Assembly: GCA_905370385.1 (NCBI GenBank)
Contig: CAJPKN010000042.1
Span: 1-11,474, forward strand
Origin: Stomatobaculum longum
GTDB lineage: Bacteria; Bacillota; Clostridia; Lachnospirales; Lachnospiraceae
Direction: 5' to 3'
DNA: 11,474 nucleotides
Shown: positions 5,786 to 11,474 of the stretch, piece after piece
Position numbering within the stretch: the first letter of the stretch is position 1
Layout of the letters: each line of letters starts with the position of its first letter
Notes under the pieces: model-generated
The model's database searches: none
The model's input: only the letters and a program-made list of their open reading frames with translations
Told to the model about the DNA's origin: nothing
Translations under genes and position numbers: made by a program

Positions 5786-6577
5786 TTAAACCTGTTTTGA
5801 ATTTTTTGCAGACGGCATGAAATTTGCGACGAGAAGCAGAAGAAGAACTGCCGCAAAAATGATGGCCGAAAGTGCATACATGCTGGGTACAATGCCGCGC
5901 CGCACCTGTGAGTAGATCAGCGTGGACAAGGTGTCAATGCCCGCTCCTTTGGTGAAGTGGGTGATGATAAAATCATCGAGCGACATCGTGAAAGCGAGCA
6001 GAAAACCGGAGAGCACGCCGGGCACAATGTCCGGGAATATGGTGTAGAAAAAGGCCTGGCGCGGTGTCGCGCCGAGATCCATGGCTGCCTCGTAAGCGGA
6101 GCGGTTGGTCTGCTTCAGTTTCGGCAGCACGGAGAGCAGCACATAGGGCACGTTGAAGGTGATATGGCTGATCAGCACCGTGTGGAAACCGAGTGAGAAG
6201 CGGAAGGCGATGAAGGCGAGCATCAGGGAGATGCCGGTCACGATGTCCGCATCCAGCATCGGAATGTTGTTTAAGCCTATCATCAGGTTGCGGCCGGTGG
6301 GCTTCATCGCATTGATGCCGATGGCCGCCGCGGTGCCGAGTACGGTCGCAATCAGCGCGGACAGGAAGGCAATCAGCAAGGTATTGTGCAAAGCCTGCAT
6401 GATGGTCGCGTTCGAGAAGAGCTCTCCGTACCACTTGAGGGTAAAGCCGCCCCAGCGCGTCCGGGATTTGCTCTCGTTGAAGGAGAGCACAATCATCGTA
6501 AAGATGGGGAGGTAGAGAAAGAGGAGCATGATCACGAGATAGAAATCGCCGATGATATTTCGTATGCGTCTGTTCAT
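5786..6577 (-). CDS. potC: polyamine ABC transporter permease PotC
   Basis: A 263-residue inner-membrane permease, one of the two channel subunits for spermidine/putrescine import. Six hydrophobic spans are visible, the first at about 12-33 (FYLVIMLLFLYLPIFTMIVL). The cytoplasmic EAA loop that docks onto the ATPase is YEAAMDLGATPRQAFFYTIF (162-181), followed by PDIVPG. SLDDFIITHFTKG (199-211) is characteristic of PotC. The start overlaps the potB stop by one base (TGATG), so the two are translationally coupled. Length and order match known pot operons. Confidence 0.95.
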   Translation of the reverse strand: MNRRIRNIIGDFYLVIMLLFLYLPIFTMIVLSFNESKSRTRWGGFTLKWYGELFSNATIMQALHNTLLIAFLSALIATVLGTAAAIGINAMKPTGRNLMIGLNNIPMLDADIVTGISLMLAFIAFRFSLGFHTVLISHITFNVPYVLLSVLPKLKQTNRSAYEAAMDLGATPRQAFFYTIFPDIVPGVLSGFLLAFTMSLDDFIITHFTKGAGIDTLSTLIYSQVRRGIVPSMYALSAIIFAAVLLLLLVANFMPSAKNSKQV

Positions 6578-7395
6578 CAGAATGCCGTCCCCTCTCCGTT
6601 TTTATCGTAGCGCGCCAGCACCGTCATGCTGAGCAGGATGAAGAGCAGCATGACAATCGAGAGACCGCTGCCCAAATTCCAGTTGCTTGCCTTGGTGAAT
6701 TCGGTCTCGATGACATTTCCGATCAGCAGTATCTTGCTGCCGCCGAGAATGTTGGAAATAACAAAGGTCGTGAGTGCCGGGACAAAGACCATCGTGACGC
6801 CGCTCACAATGCCGGGCACGGAGAGCGGAAGCCATATGCGCCATAGGGTCTGGAGCGACGAAGCCCCGAGATCCCGCGCAGCCTCGACAATGCTGTCCTC
6901 AATCTTACACATGGTGTTGTAAAGCGGAAGCACCATGAAGGGCAGAAAGTTATAGACCATGCCGAGCACAATGGCGGTGGGCGTGTTGATGATATTGATG
7001 GGCTTTAGGTGCAGGGCCGTGAGAAAACCGTTGATCACGCCGTTCTTCTCGAGCAGGGTCTGCCACGCGAGGGTGCGGAGCAGGAAGTTCATCCACATCG
7101 GCAGGATGAAGATGAAGACCACAAAATTCGCGCGGCCTATCTTCTTGCCGCGCAGAATGAGCGCGAGCGGAAAGGCGAGCAGAAAGCAGATCACAGTGCT
7201 CACAAAGGAGAGCAGCACCGAGAGCTTTAAGGCCTTCAGGTGATTGCGCTCTACAATCGAAATCACATTTTCCAAGGTGAAGGCGCCGCTCCGGTCGGTC
7301 AGTCCGAAGACAAAGACCAGGGCGAGCGGAATCACGATGAAGCCTATCATCCAGACCAGATAGGGGAGAGAGAGGAGTCTTGCCTTCTTACTCAT
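6577..7395 (-). CDS. potB: polyamine ABC transporter permease PotB
   Basis: A 272-residue inner-membrane permease, partner of PotC. It has about six hydrophobic spans, beginning at about residues 10-31. The EAA docking loop is VEAARDLGASSLQTLWRIWL (170-189), then PLSVPG. The segment LPMWMNFLLRTLAW (98-111) is typical of PotB. An in-frame TTG six bases upstream (7401) is rejected because it lies only 3 bases from the GAGGAGG site, whereas the ATG at 7395 lies 9 bases from it. The start overlaps the end of potA by 8 bases, so coupling is likely. It ends in the TGATG overlap with potC. Confidence 0.94.
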   Translation of the reverse strand: MSKKARLLSLPYLVWMIGFIVIPLALVFVFGLTDRSGAFTLENVISIVERNHLKALKLSVLLSFVSTVICFLLAFPLALILRGKKIGRANFVVFIFILPMWMNFLLRTLAWQTLLEKNGVINGFLTALHLKPINIINTPTAIVLGMVYNFLPFMVLPLYNTMCKIEDSIVEAARDLGASSLQTLWRIWLPLSVPGIVSGVTMVFVPALTTFVISNILGGSKILLIGNVIETEFTKASNWNLGSGLSIVMLLFILLSMTVLARYDKNGEGTAF

Positions 7396-8458
7396 TGACA
7401 ATTGCCTCCTCGTCCTCGGAGGCGGGCTTATTCATGATCTGAATGTTGAAGGGATCGACCATAATGCCGACCTCCTGCCCGAGGGTGAACATGTGGGTGG
7501 ACTGCACGAGCCACTCGTAGCCGCCCTTGGTCGTCACCTCCATCTCGTAGTGCACGCCCTTAAAGATGGAGTGGGTCACATGGCCGGTGAGGGTTCCGTC
7601 CTCCGGCTTTACGAGCTCCACATCCTCCGGGCGTATCACGACGTCGACCGGCTGATTCTGGCCGAAGCCCTTGTCCACGCAGCGGAAGTTTGCGCCGAAG
7701 ATGTTCACGAGCTCATCGTGCACCATGATGGCGGGGATGATGTTGGAGTCGCCGATGAAGTCCGCGACAAAGGCGTTTTCCGGCTCGTTGTAAATCTGCT
7801 CCGGCGTGCCCATCTGCTGGATATAGCCCTGGTTCATGACGACGATGGTGTCGGACATGGTGAGAGCCTCTTCCTGGTCGTGGGTCACGTAGACAAAGGT
7901 GATGCCGAGTTCCTTTTTAAGGCGTATCAGCTCGTACTGCATGTCCTGGCGGAGCTTTAAGTCGAGTGCGCCGAGCGGCTCGTCGAGGAGCAGAAGACGC
8001 GGCTCATTCACGATGGCACGCGCAATCGCAATGCGCTGCTGCTGGCCGCCCGAGAGGGAATTCACGTCGCGCTTCTCAAAGCCGGAGAGGTTCACGAGCT
8101 TTAAGGCGTATCGAATTTTGTCATCGATATAGGCCTTGCTCTTACCCTTGATTTTGAGGCCGAAGGCAATGTTCTCCGCAATGCTCATATGCGGGAAGAG
8201 CGCATACTTCTGGAAGACCGTGTTCAGCTGGCGGCGGTTCGGCGGAAGGCTTGTGATATCCTGACCGTCAAAAATCACCTTGCCGCTGTCCGGGGTCGTG
8301 AAGCCGCCCAGAATGCGGAGCGTTGTGGTCTTGCCGCAACCGGAGGGGCCGAGCAGGGTCACAAAGGAGTTCTCCGGAACGGTCAGATTCAAGTCGTCCA
8401 GCACCATTTCTCCGTCGAAGGACTTCGAGATGTGCTGCAAATCCACCAGTGTTGACAT
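7388..8458 (-). CDS. potA: polyamine ABC transporter ATP-binding protein
   Basis: A 356-residue cytoplasmic ATPase that energises polyamine uptake. All ABC motifs are intact: Walker A GPSGCGKTT (37-45), Q-loop Gln83 in VFQKYALFPH, signature LSGGQQQR (135-142), Walker B LLLLDE (155-160) with catalytic Glu160, D-loop GALD, and H-loop His193 in VTHDQEEAL. The C-terminal third (from about 240) is the TOBE/regulatory domain, with VDVVIRPEDVEL being a typical element. Length fits PotA. The ATG at 8458 has GAGGAG 9 bases upstream and starts 21 bases after the regulator stop. It is the second gene of the operon. Confidence 0.96.
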   Translation of the reverse strand: MSTLVDLQHISKSFDGEMVLDDLNLTVPENSFVTLLGPSGCGKTTTLRILGGFTTPDSGKVIFDGQDITSLPPNRRQLNTVFQKYALFPHMSIAENIAFGLKIKGKSKAYIDDKIRYALKLVNLSGFEKRDVNSLSGGQQQRIAIARAIVNEPRLLLLDEPLGALDLKLRQDMQYELIRLKKELGITFVYVTHDQEEALTMSDTIVVMNQGYIQQMGTPEQIYNEPENAFVADFIGDSNIIPAIMVHDELVNIFGANFRCVDKGFGQNQPVDVVIRPEDVELVKPEDGTLTGHVTHSIFKGVHYEMEVTTKGGYEWLVQSTHMFTLGQEVGIMVDPFNIQIMNKPASEDEEAIVNE

Positions 8459-8479
8459 AGTTTGAATCTCCTCTCTATC

Positions 8480-9013
8480 TTAAAAGGACGGCGGGGCGCT
8501 GACGTAGAGTAGCGTGCAGCCGCTCTTTGAGCTGACATAGTGACTTTTTTCGGAGCGGTAGTAGAAGCTCTCGCCCTTTTTGACGCGGCGGGTTTCATTG
8601 CCGAGGTGCAGTTCCAGACTGCCGCTCAGCACGTAGCCGAACTCCTCTCCGGAGTGGGGGGCATCTTCCGCCATACGACCGCCCGGTTCGAGGGTCAGCA
8701 GTATGGGCTCCATCATATTTTTTTGCGCGTTCGGAATGAGCCAGCAAATGTGGTTTTTCAGCTCACTGTCCTGCTTTTCAAAATAGTCTGCCTTTCGGAA
8801 CACCAGCTGCTCCGGTTCTTTCTCGCTGAAGAAGTCCGCGGGCGTAGTGCCGAGGCACTGCAGAATGTCCATCAGAGTCAGGATGGAGGGAGAAGTCAAA
8901 TCGCGCTCCAACTGGGAGATGAAGCCCTTGGAGAGCTCCGCGCGGTCCGCCAGTTCTTCCTGCGTCAGATTGTTCAGGATGCGCAGACGCCTGATTTTTT
9001 CACCGATCTCCAA
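8480..9013 (-). CDS. XRE-family regulator with cupin domain, probable polyamine operon repressor
   Basis: A 177-residue cytoplasmic transcription factor. An N-terminal helix-turn-helix (about 5-60) reads IGEKIRRLRILNNLTQEELA, then the recognition helix SKGFISQLER. The C-terminal cupin (about 105-172) has EPGG..APHSGEEFGYVLSGSLEL (109-135) with His120 and Glu124, and His158 in SEKSHY. This architecture is that of PuuR/SutR-type regulators, where the cupin senses a small ligand. As first gene of the potABCD message it probably autoregulates with polyamines as the signal (inference). It starts with TTG at 9013, supported by a perfect AAGGAGG six bases upstream and by the family's usual N-terminus. 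No ATG fits. A palindrome between promoter and start is the likely operator. Confidence 0.9.
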   Translation of the reverse strand: MEIGEKIRRLRILNNLTQEELADRAELSKGFISQLERDLTSPSILTLMDILQCLGTTPADFFSEKEPEQLVFRKADYFEKQDSELKNHICWLIPNAQKNMMEPILLTLEPGGRMAEDAPHSGEEFGYVLSGSLELHLGNETRRVKKGESFYYRSEKSHYVSSKSGCTLLYVSAPPSF

Positions 9014-9025
9014 GAACAGCCTCCT

Positions 9026-9040
9026 TAAACTTATAGTTTA
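9026..9040. promoter_or_regulatory. 15-bp palindrome, candidate operator of the pot operon
   Basis: TAAACT-TAT-AGTTTA is a perfect 6-bp dyad with a 3-base centre. It sits about 22 bases downstream of the -10 box of the operon promoter and just before the AAGGAGG ribosome site of the regulator. That is where a bound repressor would block transcription. The cognate protein is probably the cupin regulator encoded next. The arms are too weak and AT-rich to be a terminator. Confidence 0.6.
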
Positions 9041-9062
9041 GTAAAAATAAACCACCGGTACG

Positions 9063-9090
9063 ATTATACAGTTTTTGAAGGGGGTGTCAA
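9063..9090 (-). promoter_or_regulatory. consensus promoter of the regulator-potABCD operon
   Basis: On the minus strand a perfect TTGACA (9085-9090) is separated by 16 bases from a perfect TATAAT (9063-9068). Transcription would start near 9056, giving a leader of about 43 bases that contains the palindrome. Such a strong promoter fits an operon kept in check by a repressor. Confidence 0.85.
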
Positions 9091-9110
9091 TAGAATTTTT
9101 GAGGGCCTTG

Positions 9111-9119
9111 TGCTAGAAT
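9111..9119 (+). promoter_or_regulatory. extended -10 promoter candidate for the lactonase-aroC unit
   Basis: TG-C-TAGAAT (9111-9119) is an extended -10 element with no good -35 at 17 bases. It lies 62 bases before the lactonase start and 20 bases from the -35 of the divergent pot promoter. A leader of about 55 bases would contain a short imperfectly explained dyad at 9139-9149 (AGGGA-A-TCCCT). Confidence 0.45.
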
Positions 9120-9181
9120 GAGCAGGAAGAAAAACAGCAGGGAATCCCTTGGTTTTGCGCGGGGCGCAGTGAGGAGAGAGC

Positions 9182-10249
9182 ATGAAAAAATACGTGGCGT
9201 ATGTGGGATCTTACTCCTATACGGGAAAGGCAAAAGGCATCACAATTTTTGATGTGGATACGGAGCGCGGCAGCTTTCATAAGCGCCAAGAGGTCGAGGT
9301 GGACAATGCCTCGGATGTGATTGCATCGAGTGACGGGCGCATGCTCTACGCCGTGGAGGATTACGGCGTGGTTGCGTTCCGCATTCTGCCGGACGGCGGT
9401 CTGGTGCGTGTTTCGAGCCGAAAGGTGAACGGCATGCGGCCGCACCATATTTGCGTGGACCGGGAGAGCAAGTACCTCTATACCTCGGGTTATCACGACG
9501 GAAAGCTCACCATACTCCGCCTTGAACCGGACGGCACCATAGGTTCTATCGTGGACGAGGTTTACCATAAGGGTCTCGGCTCCATTGCGGAGCGCGGCTC
9601 GAGAGCCCATATCACCTGCTCGAAGCCCACGCGTGACATGCGCTTTGTGATGTCTGCGGATCCCGGCATCGATCAGGTGAGCATCTACCGCTTTACGGGC
9701 AGACCGGGTGAAATACGTTTGGTAGACGCGATTCGCACCGCGCGGCGTTCCTCGCCCTACTTCTTTACCTTTTCAAAGGACAATCGCTTCCTCTATCTGC
9801 TCTACGATATGACGAATGCGATCGATGTATACAGCTATACGGTCTCCGAGGACAGGGGCATGCCGGAGTTCACAAAGCTTCAGACGGTGTGCACCACGGG
9901 AGACGTGACGCCGGGCGCCCTGAATGCGGCGACCTGCATGACCTTTACCGTGGACGACCGCTACATCTTTGTGGGCAACGCGGGCGATAACAGCGTGACC
10001 CTTTTTGCGCGCGATGCGGAGAGCGGTATGCTGACAGCCGAGTTTAATCTCCCGATCAGCGGCGAGTACCCGAAGGATATCGCAATCTTCCCGGACGGGA
10101 AGCACATTGTGAGCGTAAACCACGAGAGCGGAACCCTCTCTTTCTTTAAGGTGGATTACGAGAAGAAGCTGCTCATCATGAGTACCAACGAGATACCGGT
10201 GAGCCAGCCGAACTGCTGCATCATGGTACCGGTCGGAGAGGATGGTTAA
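9182..10249 (+). CDS. lactonase family beta-propeller protein (6-phosphogluconolactonase-like)
   Basis: A 355-residue soluble protein with no signal peptide, resembling the Pgl/YbhE seven-bladed propeller lactonase family. Repeating blade strands are visible: SDVIASSDGRMLYAVEDYGVV near 43-63, PHHICVDRESKYLYTSGYHDG near 91-111, DMRFVMSADPGIDQVSIYRF, DNRFLYLLYDMTNAIDVYSY, DDRYIFVGNAGDNSVTLFAR and PKDIAIFPDGKHIVSVNHES. The enzyme family hydrolyses 6-phosphogluconolactone in the pentose phosphate pathway, but many members have other or unknown substrates. Where family members usually have P-R-H-[LF]-x-F in a middle blade, this protein has PYFFTF, so activity is uncertain. The ATG at 9182 follows GAGGAG by 5 bases. 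Its TAA directly abuts the aroC ATG, implying coupled translation. Confidence 0.82.
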   Translation: MKKYVAYVGSYSYTGKAKGITIFDVDTERGSFHKRQEVEVDNASDVIASSDGRMLYAVEDYGVVAFRILPDGGLVRVSSRKVNGMRPHHICVDRESKYLYTSGYHDGKLTILRLEPDGTIGSIVDEVYHKGLGSIAERGSRAHITCSKPTRDMRFVMSADPGIDQVSIYRFTGRPGEIRLVDAIRTARRSSPYFFTFSKDNRFLYLLYDMTNAIDVYSYTVSEDRGMPEFTKLQTVCTTGDVTPGALNAATCMTFTVDDRYIFVGNAGDNSVTLFARDAESGMLTAEFNLPISGEYPKDIAIFPDGKHIVSVNHESGTLSFFKVDYEKKLLIMSTNEIPVSQPNCCIMVPVGEDG

Positions 10250-11347
10250 ATGGCGGGAAGTATATTCGGAACCTTGTTTCGCGTGAGCACCTTCGGAGAG
10301 TCGCACGGCACGGCGCTCGGCGCGGTGATCGACGGCTGCCCGGCGGGGCTTCCGCTCACGGCGGAGGAGATTCAGGCCTATTTAAATCGCAGAAAGCCCG
10401 GGCAGTCCGCGTTTACGACACCCCGTAAGGAGGCGGATGCCTGTGAAATTCTGTCCGGCGTCTTTGAGGGAAAGACCCTCGGCACACCGATTGCGGTTCT
10501 GGTGCGCAATAAGGATCAGCACTCGGCGGACTATCAGGCCATTTGGGATTGCTATCGCCCGGGGCACGCGGACTTCGGATTCGATCGAAAATTCGGTTTT
10601 CGGGATCCGCGGGGCGGCGGCAGAAGCTCGGGGCGGGAGACCATAGGCCGGGTAATCGGCGGCGCAATTGCGGCAAAGCTCCTCGCGGAGTTCGGCATTC
10701 GCGCCTTTGCCTATGTGAGCGCGGTCGGCGAAATCGAGGCAGAGCGCTTTGAGCCTTCGGCCTGTGCGGAAAATCCGCTCGGCATGCCGGATCCGGAAGC
10801 CGCGGCGAGGGCGGCTGCCTACTTAAAAGAAGTGATGCAAGCCAGAGATTCGCTCGGCGGCACGGTGAGTTGCCGCGTCACCGGTATGTTCCCGGGGCTC
10901 GGTGAGCCGGTCTTTGATAAACTTGACGCAGAGCTTGCGAAGGCTGTCATGAGTATAGGCGCGGTTAAGGGCGTTGAGTTCGGCGACGGCTTCGGGGTGA
11001 GCACCAAACGTGGCAGCGAAGATAACGACGCCTTCTGCCCGGGCAAGAACGGCATCGAGAAAAAGAGTAACCACGCGGGCGGTATGCTCGGCGGCATTTC
11101 GGACGGCAGCGATATCCTGCTTCGGGCAGCCGTGAAGGCAACGCCTTCCATCGGCTCTCCGCAGGAGACCGTAAACAAAAACGGCGAGCCGGTCACCATC
11201 GAGGTTCAGGGGCGGCACGATCCGACCATCATGCCGCGGGCTGCGGTTGTGGTCGAGTCCATGGTGAATCTCGTGCTCGCGGATTTGCTTCTTCGAAACA
11301 GCGTGAGCACGCTTGATAAGCTAAAGCGCGCGGCCGTTCGAGATTGA
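10250..11347 (+). CDS. aroC: chorismate synthase
   Basis: A 365-residue cytoplasmic, FMN-dependent enzyme for the last shikimate step. It removes phosphate from 5-enolpyruvylshikimate 3-phosphate to give chorismate, the precursor of aromatic amino acids and folate. Signatures are GESHGTALGAVIDGCPAG (16-33) with His19, GHADFGFDRKFGFRD (105-119) with His106, RGGGRSSGRETIGRV (121-135), and RGSEDNDAF followed by KSNHAGGMLGGISDG. The C-terminal motif is GRHDPTIMPRAAVVVES. Length is normal. The ATG at 10250 directly follows the lactonase TAA, with GGAGAGG about 8 bases upstream inside that gene, so ribosomes probably reinitiate. No other shikimate genes are in the window. A strong terminator follows at 11388. 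Confidence 0.97.
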   Translation: MAGSIFGTLFRVSTFGESHGTALGAVIDGCPAGLPLTAEEIQAYLNRRKPGQSAFTTPRKEADACEILSGVFEGKTLGTPIAVLVRNKDQHSADYQAIWDCYRPGHADFGFDRKFGFRDPRGGGRSSGRETIGRVIGGAIAAKLLAEFGIRAFAYVSAVGEIEAERFEPSACAENPLGMPDPEAAARAAAYLKEVMQARDSLGGTVSCRVTGMFPGLGEPVFDKLDAELAKAVMSIGAVKGVEFGDGFGVSTKRGSEDNDAFCPGKNGIEKKSNHAGGMLGGISDGSDILLRAAVKATPSIGSPQETVNKNGEPVTIEVQGRHDPTIMPRAAVVVESMVNLVLADLLLRNSVSTLDKLKRAAVRD

Positions 11348-11387
11348 GAGGGCAAAGCGGAAGTTCTGAAATAAGAAGTTGCTTAAG

Positions 11388-11419
11388 AGGGAGGTACCGG
11401 GACGGTACCTCCCTTTTTT
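11388..11419 (+). terminator. terminator of the lactonase-aroC unit
   Basis: A 12-bp perfect stem pairs AGGGAGGTACCG (11388-11399) with 11403-11414 around the loop GGA. The six-T run (11414-11419) begins with the last paired base. It is 40 bases past the aroC stop. Confidence 0.92.
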
Positions 11420-11474
11420 CGCCAAAACGCCGAATGAAATTCCGCCAAAACGCCGAATGAAATTCCGCCAAAAC
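11420..11474. repeat. 23-bp tandem repeats running off the window
   Basis: Two identical 23-base units (11420-11442 and 11443-11465) and the first 9 bases of a third (11466-11474) follow each other without spacers. Each unit starts CGCCAAAACG and ends GAATGAAATTC. Across each unit boundary there is an imperfect dyad, GCcGAAT-GAA-ATTCcGC, with one C-C mismatch. The array starts directly at the end of the aroC terminator and continues beyond the window. It could be iteron-like protein sites, the multiple-repeat end of an insertion element, or a simple tandem repeat. Lack of spacers argues against CRISPR. Confidence 0.85.

Noticed and set aside
4924..5820. Long plus-strand open frame (298 codons) opposite potD
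   Set aside because: It is antisense to a clear potD. Its composition mirrors potD codons, and it has no convincing ribosome site or family resemblance.
5773..5892. 40-residue upstream extension of PotD
   Set aside because: It would run into potC coding sequence and bury the lipoprotein signal. The ATG at 5772 has a good ribosome site.
7396..7401. TTG start adding two residues to PotB
   Set aside because: It is too close to the GAGGAGG site, and the ATG at 7395 fits better.
11229..11471. Minus-strand open frame across the aroC end, terminator and repeats
   Set aside because: It crosses a strong terminator and overlaps aroC. The sequence is low-complexity repeat translation without family features.
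11420..11474. CRISPR array
   Set aside because: Units are contiguous with no unique spacers, and there are no cas genes in the window.

Overview
The window reads as a chromosomal segment of a moderately GC-rich Firmicute, most likely a Lachnospiraceae relative. This is inferred from protein flavour, sigma-A type promoters of the TTGACA/TATAAT class, strong purine-rich Shine-Dalgarno sites, tRNA genes without an encoded CCA, and U-tailed hairpin terminators. Most of it is conserved housekeeping sequence. The accessory part is a short AT-richer patch with decayed toxin-antitoxin genes at about 3.83-4.63 kb, plus tandem repeats at both window edges.

Layout. (1) 1-130: 12-bp repeats, the possible tail of an upstream gene, and a bidirectional terminator. 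(2) 131-1348, minus: an AI-2E/PerM-family membrane protein, driven by a good promoter that overlaps the one serving (3) the plus-strand pair rfbC (1449-2051) and a MATE efflux transporter (2084-3496). (4) 3474-3824: a Gly(TCC)-Arg(TCT)-His(GTG) tRNA operon, with its promoter inside the 3' end of the MATE gene and a GAAA-loop terminator. (5) 3825-4664: a promoter, a RelB/DinJ-type antitoxin, a YafQ-type toxin remnant and an orphan antitoxin-like gene. A short deletion appears to have removed the antitoxin C-terminus and the toxin start. The third gene appears to have gained a stop codon six codons before its original end. (6) 4678-9013, minus: a complete polyamine uptake operon in the order XRE/cupin regulator-potA-potB-potC-potD, with a consensus promoter and a perfect 15-bp palindrome between promoter and ribosome binding site. 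(7) 9182-11347, plus: a beta-propeller lactonase-family protein and aroC (chorismate synthase), adjoining stop-to-start and ended by a strong terminator. (8) 11420-11474: 23-bp tandem repeats running off the window.

How the genes work together. PotD captures spermidine/putrescine outside the cell, PotB and PotC form the channel, PotA supplies ATP-driven transport, and the cupin regulator probably represses its own operon according to ligand. The lactonase-like protein and AroC are probably translated from one message, but a metabolic link between them is only a guess. I found no convincing evidence of a wholly new system. The most informative signals are the toxin-antitoxin deletion scar, the second interrupted antitoxin, the operator-like palindrome and the edge repeats.
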